Counted from the stretch's first letter, positions 6,546-15,876 are shown. The stretch: 35,282 bases of DNA from an uncultured Acidimicrobiales bacterium (GCA_938038785.1 CALHTB010000110.1:1-35282), one strand, 5' to 3'. The notes: generated by a model not told the origin, from the letters alone. Translations and numbers: made by a program.

Positions 6546-9044
6546 CTAGGCAGCGAGGAAGTCCTCATCCTCACGACCAAAGCGCATCAAGAGCGCTCCG
6601 GTAAAGATGAGCCCGAGTGCAAACCAAACAGCCGTCGTTCGTGAGCCGGTGAACGCCAGCGTCGGAATCTGCGAGTTCACACGAAGGACGAGGTCTCCCT
6701 CAGCTGCTGGATTGAGCGTTTGCGTCGAAAGAACCTCGGCGCCGTTCAGCGACGCTGATATTGCAACATCGCCCGCTGGCAGTGAGTTCGATGCATCGAA
6801 CTCGAACGCATAGGTTCCATCGGCCGCAGTTGTGGCCGTGTACACCGTGCCATCGCTGGCGACGAGGGTGACCGTCGCTCCAGCGATGGGTTGATTGGTG
6901 ATTGCGTCAAGTACGACGCCACCTACCACGGTCGGAACCTCAGGTGCGGTTGTCGTGGTCGTGGTTGGAGCCGCAGTCGTAGTCGTCGTCGGAGCGACCG
7001 TTGTCGTCGTCGTGGTCGGCGCCGCGACCGTCGTGGTCGTCGGAGCGACCGTTGTCGTCGTCGTGGTAGTCGTCGGAGCGACCGTTGTGGTCGTCGTAGT
7101 CGGCGCCACAGTCGTCGTAGTGGTAGTCGTCGGGGCGACCGTCGTGGTCGTGGTCGTCGGGGCGACCGTCGTGGTCGTGGTCGTCGGAGCGACCGTTGTC
7201 GTCGTCGTGGTCGGCGCCACAGTCGTCGTAGTCGGAGCGACCGTCGTAGTCGTCGTCGGAGCGACCGTCGTAGTCGTCGTCGGAGCGACCGTCGTCGTCG
7301 TAGTCGTCGGGGCCACAGTCGTCGTCGTCGTAGTCGGCGGGGCCACAGTCGTCGTCGTCGTAGTCGGCGCCACGGTCGTCGTCGTAGTCGGAGCGACCGT
7401 CGTAGTCGTCGTAGTCGGCGCCACAGTCGTCGTCGTGGTAGCCGTCGGGGCGACAGTCGTCGTGGTAGTCGTCGGGGCGACAGTCGTCGTAGTAGTCGTT
7501 GGCGCCACGGTCGTCGTCGTGGTAGTCGTCGGGGCGACAGTCGTCGTAATAGTCGTTGGCGCCACAGTCGTTGTCGTGGTCGGAGCGACCGTAGTTGTCG
7601 TGGTCGGAGCGACCGTAGTGGTCGTCGTCGTGGTAGTCGTCGGGGCGACAGTCGTCGTAGTAGTTGGCGCCACAGTAGTTGTCGTGGTCGGAGCGACAGT
7701 CGTAGTCGGAGCGACCGTAGTCGTCGTTGGTGGCACCGGATCTTCCACCGTGACCGTTGCTGTCGCCGGAGCGTCGTCGGCGACATCGAGCGTCGTATCG
7801 ATCTGGGTCGAGCCAATGTTGCCGATGGCGGTGTTGACATAGTCGCCAGGAGTGCCCGGCACTAGGACGTCATATGTGAGGGTCGCCGTGTCGCCGGCCG
7901 GCACGATGAATGGGCCAACGAACGTCGCCGTGTCGCCAGTAACCGAAGCCGTAGTAGACGATCCTTCGAATGCTGCATTGCCCACATAGGTCGTTCCAAC
8001 AGGAAGAACGTCCACAATGTCGCTGACTGCTACCGCGTTTGGCCCGCTATTCGTGAGCGTCACGCTGTACGTAACCGTCCCGCCATCGGTTGTGAGAAGT
8101 GTGTCGCTGACAGATTTCTCCAACGTCACGGTGTTCGTAGGTGGAGCGATTGGGGGCAACGAAGCAAGGCTTCCACTCGAGGTGTGCTTGACGAGGTTGC
8201 CCGACGAAATCCACGTCACTGGTGACACTGAGGTTGGCGCACCGGTAGTACCAGTCGCGATGAACGTGTAGACGATGGTGTAATCGGTCTTGGAGACACC
8301 CTCGAAGTAAAGATCATCCACGACGGTAGTTCCCGTCGCATCGAAGGTGATCTGCGTCTCGATGAGCTGAAACGAGTCAGCTGGCCAATCGGGGTACGCG
8401 GCAGCGGTAGCCGAGAAGATCCCATCAGAGCCGACCTTGCCGGTTTCACCGCTCACGGTGACGGTGACTACGCCGCCGAGCGATGCTGGTGATGGCCCGC
8501 TCACTACCGTCAATACCTTGTTCGCATTCGCGCCAATCACCGAACCGATCTCGGTGAAGTCATCGCTCGTCTCACAAAGCTCGGTCGACCCGGGAAGGTC
8601 GGGGCGCGATTCGAAGAGGTTCACATCGAAGGTCTGCAACACGGTGCTGTCGTCTGTCGCAGATGTCTCCAGATAGAAGTAGACAACCGTCGATTCGCCA
8701 GGCCCAAGAGAGCCAACTTGCACAAGTCCATCTTCGTTCGGGGCGAGACCAACAAGGCCTCCAGCGAAGTTGTCGAGCGACACCCAAAGATCATCGATGG
8801 CAGCACCCGAGTCGTTGGAGATCTCGTAGCCGACATACATACCGGTGAGATTTGAGCCCGAGTCTGAGTAGAAGGTGTCACCGTGGATTGGGGATACAGT
8901 GAAGTCGCTGCCCGACGCGCATGTCGCGGCGTAGGCAGGATCAGCAAGCGTGACTTGGCTCAGCAAAGCCGCAATAAGTGCTGAAATACCCACCATCGCG
9001 AGTGCCGTCTTCGATTCGGCAAACCGTCCGCGTTGGGTTGTCAT
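6546..9044 (-). CDS. Large LAXTG-anchored surface protein with Thr-rich stalk
   Basis: An 832-residue protein. ATG 9044 is preferred over the adjacent in-frame TTG 9047. A signal peptide ends near DPAYA-ATC (about residue 45). A beta-rich N-terminal part is followed by a DUF11-type adhesin module (about 305-435: VTYSVTLTNSGPNAVAVSDI, then VPAGDTATLTYDVLVPGTPG). Then comes a stalk of about 265 residues made of TTTTTVAP-like repeats, and a CarboxypepD_reg-like B domain (about 711-790: NQPIAGATVTLVASDGT, AADGTYAFEFD). It ends with LAFTG (796-800), a hydrophobic helix and the acidic/basic tail RFGREDEDFLAA. LAXTG is the signal for class E sortases, so the protein is predicted to be covalently fixed to the wall. 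No sortase gene lies in the window. Confidence 0.88.
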   Translation of the reverse strand: MTTQRGRFAESKTALAMVGISALIAALLSQVTLADPAYAATCASGSDFTVSPIHGDTFYSDSGSNLTGMYVGYEISNDSGAAIDDLWVSLDNFAGGLVGLAPNEDGLVQVGSLGPGESTVVYFYLETSATDDSTVLQTFDVNLFESRPDLPGSTELCETSDDFTEIGSVIGANANKVLTVVSGPSPASLGGVVTVTVSGETGKVGSDGIFSATAAAYPDWPADSFQLIETQITFDATGTTVVDDLYFEGVSKTDYTIVYTFIATGTTGAPTSVSPVTWISSGNLVKHTSSGSLASLPPIAPPTNTVTLEKSVSDTLLTTDGGTVTYSVTLTNSGPNAVAVSDIVDVLPVGTTYVGNAAFEGSSTTASVTGDTATFVGPFIVPAGDTATLTYDVLVPGTPGDYVNTAIGNIGSTQIDTTLDVADDAPATATVTVEDPVPPTTTTVAPTTTVAPTTTTTVAPTTTTTVAPTTTTTTTTTVAPTTTTTVAPTTTTTVAPTTITTTVAPTTTTTTTVAPTTTTTTVAPTTTTTTVAPTATTTTTVAPTTTTTTVAPTTTTTVAPTTTTTTVAPPTTTTTTVAPTTTTTTVAPTTTTTVAPTTTTTVAPTTTTVAPTTTTTTVAPTTTTTTVAPTTTTTTVAPTTTTTTTVAPTTTTTTVAPTTTTTTTTVAPTTTTVAAPTTTTTTVAPTTTTTAAPTTTTTTAPEVPTVVGGVVLDAITNQPIAGATVTLVASDGTVYTATTAADGTYAFEFDASNSLPAGDVAISASLNGAEVLSTQTLNPAAEGDLVLRVNSQIPTLAFTGSRTTAVWFALGLIFTGALLMRFGREDEDFLAA
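6945..7732 (-). repeat. Low-complexity tandem repeat coding the TTTTTVAP stalk
   Basis: About 790 bp of degenerate repeats of ACG/ACC/ACT codons alternating with GTCGCCCC-like segments, encoding Thr runs separated by Val-Ala-Pro. Unit length varies (7-11 residues), a sign of slippage and recombination. The antisense strand carries an open frame of Val runs, an artefact of the composition. The region is prone to assembly collapse, so its true length may differ. Confidence 0.9.
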
Positions 9045-9261
9045 CAATGCTCGCTTTCACCCCGCCTAGGGTGTCATCACCTGAGGTATCGGCTCGTTCG
9101 CTTCAAAAGCGCATAGTTCGCCTGACCCTTGAGATGCCTGTCAATTCAGGTAGTGACCCCACCAGCATTCGAGTCAGACCAGCTCGACTGTGCGTTTGGC
9201 TTCTGTGGTCCGTGGTCACGAACGGTCGGGAGGGCGTACCACCGATGAGGTCTCCAGCAGA

Positions 9262-10281
9262 TCAGTTCCCAAGATTTCGAACGATGTAGGCCACTGCTGA
9301 TTCCGGGTATGGCGAGACGCTGCTTACGTTGATCTCGCACAACACGTAGGTGTCTGCTCCGGTGGCGTCGGGTGGGCCGAGTAGGAAGTCGCAGTCCCAT
9401 AGAAGCGGGAGGTCTTGGGTGCTGAGGTCGAAGAGCTCCTGCATCTGCGGAACCCACTCTGTCTCGAGCTTGGCTTTGAGCTGCTGGAACTCGGGCTTGG
9501 TTTCGGGGAAGTAGTTCCGCGTCGTCGGCGTCGGCGGACTCTCGCCTGGTGCTGCGGGCAGCAATGCGTTGGTCTGTTGGAACCCGAACCCGGCTACCTG
9601 GTCCTTCACGAGATAGCAGCGGATCATTCCTTCTGCGAGCCTCGGTTGGAACGCTTGGTCGAACACCGGGCCGTACTCAAAGTGCTCGGCCATCTGTTCG
9701 CAGAAGGCAGCGAACGTCACGTACTCGTCTTCCGAGCCACGCTTGGCATGGCGCACGACGAGTTGAGAGTCGGCGACTAGGGGGAGGTCTGAATCGAGCG
9801 ACACGCTCCACACGCCGTCGCCCGAACTGCCGCGCTGGCGCTTGAGCACACGAGGCCCGGTGGCGAGGGTTGCGGCAAGACCTTCTACTAGGTCAATGCC
9901 CGACCGGTAGATGTGGGTGTCACTTCCCAGTCCAAGCTCGCGCACGTCGTAGAGCACCTGCTTGGTGCCAAGCAACTGGATCACGTCAGGGTGCGTGCTC
10001 ACGAGTACACCGGCGTCGGCCACCTCTCGAAGCAGTTCATCGAGATCGCTGCGGTCTCGCCCCTGGTCGATGGGGTTTACCCACACCATGGCGACGTCGA
10101 CTTCGAGTAGCTGCTCGCGCACTTCTTCTGAGAACGTCTCGTCGTAGATCGCCAAGGCAACGTCGTGGCCTTTCGCGCTGAGCGCCTCGAACAAGTTGGC
10201 AAACCGACCACTCGCCGCCTCGGCTTCGTCGCGTGCCGCACGATCGCCTCGAGTAACAAGGGCGATGCGCAGCGACGTCAT
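9262..10281 (-). CDS. ATP-grasp fold protein (Cj0069-like)
   Basis: A 339-residue cytosolic protein starting MTSLRIALVTRGDRAARDE. The N-terminal ~110 residues form a Rossmann-like pre-ATP-grasp part. The central part contains the nucleotide loop (GPRVLKRQRGSSGDGVWSV) and the end carries the metal ligands (LLWDCDFLLGPP and VLCEINVSSVSPYPESA). These are the usual ATP-grasp features, so it should join a carboxylate to an amine or thiol with ATP. The overall layout recalls the Cj0069/DUF6815 family, whose substrate is unknown to me. It sits between two surface-protein genes in the same orientation, but gaps of 61 and 217 bp leave an operon unclear. Confidence 0.72.
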   Translation of the reverse strand: MTSLRIALVTRGDRAARDEAEAASGRFANLFEALSAKGHDVALAIYDETFSEEVREQLLEVDVAMVWVNPIDQGRDRSDLDELLREVADAGVLVSTHPDVIQLLGTKQVLYDVRELGLGSDTHIYRSGIDLVEGLAATLATGPRVLKRQRGSSGDGVWSVSLDSDLPLVADSQLVVRHAKRGSEDEYVTFAAFCEQMAEHFEYGPVFDQAFQPRLAEGMIRCYLVKDQVAGFGFQQTNALLPAAPGESPPTPTTRNYFPETKPEFQQLKAKLETEWVPQMQELFDLSTQDLPLLWDCDFLLGPPDATGADTYVLCEINVSSVSPYPESAVAYIVRNLGN

Positions 10282-10342
10282 GACGCGAACTTAGGTTTGT
10301 AACCGCGGTTGCACAAGTGGTGTGGTGGCCAACTACAGCGAC

Positions 10343-11344
10343 CTAAGAACCTCGACGCTCGTCGAAAGCCTTGAGCTCTTCACCAGCCATGATTCCGCAA
10401 CCCACAGCGATCAACGCAAGGGCAATGAGCACGAGGGTCTCGGTCAATGTTGGCCCGGTCAGTGCGAGCACGGGAATCTCTTCCACCTGGGCGGCGCTGA
10501 GTGGCTTGGTTTCTGGTGCACTTCGGGTTTGATCGGTGCGTGCCGTGTCAGCAGCCGAGGAAGCTTGTCGAAGTTGCTCGATGGCATCTCCCGGGAGCTC
10601 GACGATGCCCTCGACCTCGGCGATGATGTCGGCGGGGTCAGTGACCTGGGCGTCACCAGGTCGGACGGGGTCAACCGCCGGAGCGGTCGACGCGAAGTCT
10701 GCGTCGTCAGGTTCGGTCGCAGCCGACGTGGTGTCGATAGCGTCCGCGGGGTCTTCGGCGATGAGATCGGCTGCGTCAGGCTCATCGGCGATCTGGTCGT
10801 CGGTGGCCGGATCGTCAGAGGCCGCCACGGTCGTAGCTGGGTCAGGCAGCTCAGAATCGATACGGACAAAACCAATGCACACGGGGTCAACCGAGTTCAC
10901 GCCGCCAGCTCCGCGGTGAACCAACTTGAGCGAGGTCGCGCCATCAATCTGCTGGCCGCCCCACGTCGAGGTCGACCAATCGCTCGAGTCAGCAATGTCA
11001 GCGGTAAGCGGAGACTGATAGCCCGAGTCAAGAACGAACGACCACTGCTCCATCGACTGATCACCGCCGGTTACCACGGTCGAGTGTGCGTCGTAGGAGA
11101 TTGCGGTTACGTCATAGGTGCCGGCTGCAAGGTTCACCTGGAACGGACCGGCAACGTTGGCAACGCCGTCGTTGAGCAAACGTGACCCCGAAAGATCGAC
11201 GCTTGTGCCGCCACAGCCCCCCTGGGCCGCGACAACGCCGGCACCAACTACGAAGGTGGCGCCCAGTACTAGCGACGCTCCGGATACAACAGCGATCATC
11301 TTTCGACGAACGCCCCGCGCACGAAGAAGCTGTTTCTCGAACAT
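10343..11344 (-). CDS. Second LAXTG-anchored surface protein
   Basis: A 333-residue protein from ATG 11344. The N-terminus RKMIAVVSGASLVLGATFVV is a signal peptide with cleavage after VVAA-QGG. The globular part (about 45-175) looks like a beta-sandwich (AAGTYDVTAISYDAHSTVV). An acidic Asp/Ala/Pro-rich linker (about 175-285, many DPAD/DDAD units) follows. It ends with LALTG (293-297), a hydrophobic helix and the tail ELKAFDERRGS. This matches the class E sortase signal and parallels the larger protein at 6546-9044. The linker replaces the Thr stalk of the larger protein with an acidic one. Ligand unknown. Confidence 0.82.
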   Translation of the reverse strand: MFEKQLLRARGVRRKMIAVVSGASLVLGATFVVGAGVVAAQGGCGGTSVDLSGSRLLNDGVANVAGPFQVNLAAGTYDVTAISYDAHSTVVTGGDQSMEQWSFVLDSGYQSPLTADIADSSDWSTSTWGGQQIDGATSLKLVHRGAGGVNSVDPVCIGFVRIDSELPDPATTVAASDDPATDDQIADEPDAADLIAEDPADAIDTTSAATEPDDADFASTAPAVDPVRPGDAQVTDPADIIAEVEGIVELPGDAIEQLRQASSAADTARTDQTRSAPETKPLSAAQVEEIPVLALTGPTLTETLVLIALALIAVGCGIMAGEELKAFDERRGS

Positions 11345-11423
11345 GCTCGACCATCGGCGGATGAATTCACCTCACAAGACGATTCTTTCAACAACCCTCA
11401 CATTGGGGCTGGGGATATCTCGA

Positions 11424-11789
11424 CTACACCGCGTCGAAAATTGACCGTGCCATTGCGGGAGCGCCACAGAACTGGCAGGTCAGCCGTGCTGGTGGGATCT
11501 TCGCCCCACACTCACACGGCGAGGCAACGCGCTGTCGTCGGAAGTTGCGGGTGCCGTCCTCATCATCAACCTCAGCGACCTTGCGGACAAGATCTTCCTC
11601 GGTCAGGTCTGTCTCTTCCTGGACCAGCCGCCACAGCGCCTCGCACAGCAACGACAGTCGGTCAACTCGGGTATCGACGCCGTCGAGCTCGCGATGTGTA
11701 CGAGTGTTGACGGTGACAACCTCGTCGGTAACGGTGCGCGCAACGAAAGTGTCCGCCTTCATGTTCATTCGATGCAGGTAGAACGACAT
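11424..11789 (-). CDS. Small zinc-ribbon protein
   Basis: A 121-residue protein starting 35 bp behind the putA stop and in the same direction, so likely co-transcribed. Residues 1-75 look alpha/beta and charged. The C-terminal part has Cys92, Cys94, Cys105 and Cys108 in PCECGAKIPPARLTCQFCG, a rubredoxin-like zinc ribbon. No enzyme motif is visible. A regulatory or protein-interaction role is possible. Alternative starts at Met8 and Met10 cannot be excluded, since no clear ribosome site precedes any of them. Confidence 0.65.
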   Translation of the reverse strand: MSFYLHRMNMKADTFVARTVTDEVVTVNTRTHRELDGVDTRVDRLSLLCEALWRLVQEETDLTEEDLVRKVAEVDDEDGTRNFRRQRVASPCECGAKIPPARLTCQFCGAPAMARSIFDAV

Positions 11790-11824
11790 ACCTAGGTGTC
11801 GACACGCTGGTCGAAGCGCTTGAG

Positions 11825-14800
11825 TCAGACGAGGTTGCCGAAGCGATGCAGCGTCTTGCTCATCGCTTGCTCGCGGACGTAGTGCTGCAGCTCGATGCGT
11901 CCGAGCGGTTGGACCGTGGCGTCGGCGATATGGATTCCTACAGCCGCCGCTGCGTGGCGAAGTTCGTCGCTCGCACGTTCACCAACCAGCCGCACCCGCT
12001 CGATACCGACTCCGACGAACCGTTCGATGCACGCCTCTTCGGTTTCGGTGGTTGCGTCAGATTCCATCAGCGAAGTACCCGCTACGGCAGCCGCCTGTCG
12101 CACGAGCTGAAGCTCACGATCGGTTGCGTTTGGTTGAATGCGAAGCCCCACCGCGGGCAGCGTCCGATAGCGGAAGATGTTCGCTTCGCAGAACAGCCCG
12201 GTCGGGTCGTGCTCGACCGCGAAGTGCTTCGACCACTGTTCGTCGTAGTCGTTAGCCGCGTCGATATCGCTGCTCCACGTGCCGAGCTGGGCCACGTAGT
12301 TCGGGCCTCCTGCCTTTGCACCCGGCCCTACCGACGACCGCTTCCAACCACCAAAGGGCTGGCGTTGCACGATCGCCCCGGTGATCACACGGTTGATATA
12401 GCCATTGCCAATTTCGACCTTGTCCATCCACCGATCGATTTCCCCCGGATCGAGCGAGTGGATGCCACCGGTCAGTCCGAAGTCGCTCGAGTTCTGAATG
12501 GCAAGCGCATGGTCGAGGTCGCGGGCGTGCACCAATCCCAAGACCGGCCCGAAGCACTCGGTGGCGTGGAACCATGAATCCTCGGTGACACCAGTGCGCA
12601 CACCTGGTGACCACAGCGTCTTGCCGTGGAGCTCGTGCTGACGAGGCTTCACCAGCCAACGCTCCCCAACGTCGAGCTTGGTCAGGCCGCGGAGCAAACG
12701 TTCATTGGCCTCGCCAATAAGCGGTGACATGGTGGTTTCGATTGCGGTCGCCGCGCCGACGTCGATGCTCTCAACCGCGTCGATGAGCTGGCGTTTGAAA
12801 CGGGGCGAGTCGTACACATCGCCTACGAGGATGCCGAGGCTGGCCGCCGAACATTTCTGACCACTATGACCAAACGCCGAATCCACGAGGTCGGAAACGG
12901 CCAGGTCGATGTCGGCATTGGGGGTGATGATCAACGCGTTCTTGCCGCTGGTCTCAGCGAACAAGGCCATGTCGGGTTTCCATGAGCGGAACAGGTCTGC
13001 GGTTTCCGACGCTCCGGTGAGAATCACCGCGTTGGCTGACGTGATGAGGTGTTGTCCAACGGCGTTCTCGGGCACTGGCGTGAACTGCACAAAGTGCTCG
13101 GGCACGCCCGCGGCCCAGCAGGCCTCGGCCACCAACTCGGCACACCGTGGAGTCTCGGGTGCGGGCTTGAAGAGCACGGCGTTGCCTGCTGCGATGCTCG
13201 AAAGAACACCACCCGCCGGGATAGCCACGGGGAAGTTCCATGGCGGCACGACCGCAACTACGCCAAGAGGTGTGAAGTTGGCTCCGAACGATTCGAGCTC
13301 GACCGCGGCATCGCCGTAGTAGCGAGCAAAGTCGATGGCCTCGGCCACTTCGCCGTCGGCTTGGACGAACGTCTTGTTGGCTTCGTGCACCATCGTGGCG
13401 ATGAGGTCGCCGCGGCGAACGGCAAGCTCATGGGCAACACGATGGAGAACGGCCTGGCGTTCGCTGGCCGGGGTCTGACGCCAGCGTGCCTGAGCCGTAC
13501 GAGCTCGGGCCAGCGCCTCGTCCACCTCAGCAACAGATGTGAGCATCGGACGCTGCACAGGAAGTGGCTGGCGTGACATGACGTCGGAGATCCAGGGCCG
13601 GTTGGCCGCCAGGGTCGGGTCGGTCTCGGGCTCGTTGCGAAACGGCTCGCCGATGGCATAGGGAGCGACCGGTGGCTGCGTCCGATCTTGGGTTCGCCGA
13701 GGTCCGCTGCTCACCTCATGTCGGGCCGCCAGCGACGTCCGGAAGATGTTGGCCTGCTCGATAAAGCTCTCGCTGTCGGGCGCAAGGTCGAACAGGTGAC
13801 GCAGAAAGTTGTCATCCGACGCCGTCTCTTCAAGTCGGCGGAACAGGTAGCTGATGGCCACATCAAAATCGGCGTCAGCAACAGCGGGGGTGTACAGCAA
13901 CATCGCGCTCGAACCGGCGCCACCTTCGGTAGTCTCCCGAACGGTCAAAGCTTCGGCGGGGGCCATGCCTTGGAGCATCTCGAATTGCACCCGATCGCTC
14001 ACATCACGTTCGTCCGCAAGCAGATGGGCCCAAGCAACATCGAACAAGTTGTGACTGGCGAGCCCCAACCGCACCCCGGTCATCCGCTCCGGGCGAAGCA
14101 ACCAATCGAGGCAGCGTTTGTAGTTGGCGTCAGCGTCGATCTTCGTGGCGTACGGAGCTTGCTCCCACCCGTGCATCGCCGCGTCGACACGTTCCATCGC
14201 CAGGTTCGCGCCCTTCACCAAGCGCACTTTGACCTGCCCGCCCGACGTGCTGTGTCGGTCGTTGGCCCACTCGGTCAAGGTCTGCAGGGCCCCGTAGGCA
14301 TCGGGCAGGTACGCCTGCAGCACGATGCCTGCATCGACCCCTACCAAGTGCGGTTCGCCCAGCACGGACATGAATGCCTCGAGGGTGAGGTCGAGGTCGT
14401 GGTACTCCTCCATGTCGAAGTTGATGAACGTGGGCGTGCTGGCGTTGGCCGCGGTCTCGACCAGCAGGCGAAGCTTCTCGGTGACGCGACGCAGGCTGTC
14501 TTCGTGGGCGAAGTGGTTGAGCTGAGATGCCACCGCCGAGATCTTCACCGACACGTAGTCGATGTCGGGTTGGCCAACGAGCGCAAGCAATTCGTCTAGC
14601 CGACGCTTCGCCTCGCGCTCGCCCAGCACCGCTTCGCCAAGCAGGTTCACGTTGAGCGCAAACCCTTCGCGTCGGTTGCGGGTCAGGTGGGCAGCAAGCT
14701 TCGTTTCCTCGGCAGGAGCAACCAGGTGCCCCACGATTGACCGCATACGACGACGGGCCAATGGCATCACAACTGCCGGCATCACCGGGCCAAGCTTGGC

Positions 14801-15091
14801 CCCACTGCGAAGCAGGGTTTTGTCGAGGGGTGTTAGGAAGTTCGGAAGGGGACGCTCGGCGACGACGGCCGCGAGCTGTTGCGCGGCGATGGCATTGTCG
14901 TCGGGTCGAATCACCCGATCGACGAACTGCATAACAAAGCCGACGCCATCGTCGTTGGTGACGATGCCCTCGAGTTGGGCCATCGTCTCTCGGCTCTCGC
15001 TGGTCTCGTGGCTTGGAGCGGTGCGCAGCCACTCTTTAACGAGCGCTACAGCATCTTCAGCTAGATCATCCGCCGCAGAATCGATATCCAT
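11825..15091 (-). CDS. putA: Bifunctional proline dehydrogenase / L-glutamate gamma-semialdehyde dehydrogenase
   Basis: A 1088-residue fusion that oxidises proline to pyrroline-5-carboxylate (FAD) and then to glutamate (NAD). The proline dehydrogenase barrel lies at about 60-440, with DMEEYHDLDLTLEAF, VRLVKGANLAMERVDA and SDRVQFEMLQGMAP. The aldehyde dehydrogenase part lies at about 500-950, with WNFPVAIPAGGVLSSIAAGN, the general base region FAETSGKNALI (Glu ~713) and the catalytic Cys ~747 in GHSGQKCSAASLGI. A further ~130-residue C-terminal segment is present, as in longer type B PutAs; no DNA-binding N-terminus is seen. A PAS-AraC regulator starts divergently only ~40 bp away, suggesting control of this gene. 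Confidence 0.95.
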   Translation of the reverse strand: MDIDSAADDLAEDAVALVKEWLRTAPSHETSESRETMAQLEGIVTNDDGVGFVMQFVDRVIRPDDNAIAAQQLAAVVAERPLPNFLTPLDKTLLRSGAKLGPVMPAVVMPLARRRMRSIVGHLVAPAEETKLAAHLTRNRREGFALNVNLLGEAVLGEREAKRRLDELLALVGQPDIDYVSVKISAVASQLNHFAHEDSLRRVTEKLRLLVETAANASTPTFINFDMEEYHDLDLTLEAFMSVLGEPHLVGVDAGIVLQAYLPDAYGALQTLTEWANDRHSTSGGQVKVRLVKGANLAMERVDAAMHGWEQAPYATKIDADANYKRCLDWLLRPERMTGVRLGLASHNLFDVAWAHLLADERDVSDRVQFEMLQGMAPAEALTVRETTEGGAGSSAMLLYTPAVADADFDVAISYLFRRLEETASDDNFLRHLFDLAPDSESFIEQANIFRTSLAARHEVSSGPRRTQDRTQPPVAPYAIGEPFRNEPETDPTLAANRPWISDVMSRQPLPVQRPMLTSVAEVDEALARARTAQARWRQTPASERQAVLHRVAHELAVRRGDLIATMVHEANKTFVQADGEVAEAIDFARYYGDAAVELESFGANFTPLGVVAVVPPWNFPVAIPAGGVLSSIAAGNAVLFKPAPETPRCAELVAEACWAAGVPEHFVQFTPVPENAVGQHLITSANAVILTGASETADLFRSWKPDMALFAETSGKNALIITPNADIDLAVSDLVDSAFGHSGQKCSAASLGILVGDVYDSPRFKRQLIDAVESIDVGAATAIETTMSPLIGEANERLLRGLTKLDVGERWLVKPRQHELHGKTLWSPGVRTGVTEDSWFHATECFGPVLGLVHARDLDHALAIQNSSDFGLTGGIHSLDPGEIDRWMDKVEIGNGYINRVITGAIVQRQPFGGWKRSSVGPGAKAGGPNYVAQLGTWSSDIDAANDYDEQWSKHFAVEHDPTGLFCEANIFRYRTLPAVGLRIQPNATDRELQLVRQAAAVAGTSLMESDATTETEEACIERFVGVGIERVRLVGERASDELRHAAAAVGIHIADATVQPLGRIELQHYVREQAMSKTLHRFGNLV

Positions 15092-15132
15092 ACCAACAAT
15101 CGTGACAAGTCATGCCCTGGTGGTCTTGTACG

Positions 15133-15876
15133 ATGCCGACCATCATGGCGAGCGTTTCCTCCAATCGACTGTTCTCGTGCCAACCTGAGCTCGTCGCCCT
15201 CTACGAAACCCTCGTCGATGTGATGTTCTGCGCCAAGAGCCTCGACGGTGCATACGTCGAGGTGAACTCGGCGTTTGTGCGCAGAACCGGGCGCACCTCG
15301 AAGCGCGAGGTCATCGGCGCCCACGCAAGCGAACTGTTCATCCCCGAGCTCGCCGAACGTTACGAAGAGCAAGACGGCAAGGTCTTTGCGACCGGAGAGC
15401 CGGTGCGTGACCAACTCGAGGTGATCCGCCGCCCAAACAACGAGCTCGGCTGGTACCTCACCACAAAGTTGCCCGTCCGCGATGACGAGGGCGACCACGT
15501 CATCGGGCTGGTGTCGGTAAGCCGCGACCTGCGCACACCCAGCGCCGAGAACATTACGTTCGAGGGTCTGCAGAACGTCGTTGCCCACGCGAGGAACAAC
15601 CTGGCGTCGCCAATTCGAGTAGGCGAGTTGGCCGACATCGCCGACTGCTCAGAGGGTCAGTTGGAACGTCGGATGCGCAAGGTCTTCGGCGTGACTCCCG
15701 CGCAGTACTTGTTGCGGGTCCGCGTTGAGCATGCCGCCGCCATGTTGCGAGACACCGACGAACCGCTCGCCGAAATCGCCACCGCCTGCGGCTTCTACGA
15801 CCAACCCGATTTCACGCGCCGCTTTGCTCGGCTCACCAACGAAACCCCCGCGCAGTTCCGAGGCGGCCGTTCGTAG
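15133..15876 (+). CDS. PAS domain - AraC-family transcriptional regulator
   Basis: A 247-residue protein. An N-terminal PAS fold (about 15-130: ELVALYETLVDVMFCAKSLD, AYVEVNSAFVRRTGR, LPVRDDEGDHVIGLVSVSRD) is joined to an AraC-type double helix-turn-helix (about 150-247: IRVGELADIADCSEGQLERR, RVFG-like VFGVTPAQYLL, then EPLAEIATACGFYDQPDFTR and FARLTNETPAQFRG). ATG 15133 is preferred; a second ATG at 15145 is possible. It is transcribed away from putA with ~40 bp between starts, so it most likely senses a small molecule (proline or a redox/ligand cue) and controls putA. That link is inferred from position only. Confidence 0.85.
   Translation: MPTIMASVSSNRLFSCQPELVALYETLVDVMFCAKSLDGAYVEVNSAFVRRTGRTSKREVIGAHASELFIPELAERYEEQDGKVFATGEPVRDQLEVIRRPNNELGWYLTTKLPVRDDEGDHVIGLVSVSRDLRTPSAENITFEGLQNVVAHARNNLASPIRVGELADIADCSEGQLERRMRKVFGVTPAQYLLRVRVEHAAAMLRDTDEPLAEIATACGFYDQPDFTRRFARLTNETPAQFRGGRS

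Noticed and set aside
6891-7865. Long plus-strand open frames full of Val runs or Arg/Ser/Asp runs opposite the stalk
   Set aside because: They mirror the Thr/Val/Ala/Pro codon repeats on the minus strand; they have no ribosome site and an implausible composition.
9048-9261. Promoter with TTGACA on the minus strand upstream of the large surface protein
   Set aside because: A TTGACA exists near 9138, but no -10 lies at 16-19 bp; nothing else convincing in this 214-bp gap.
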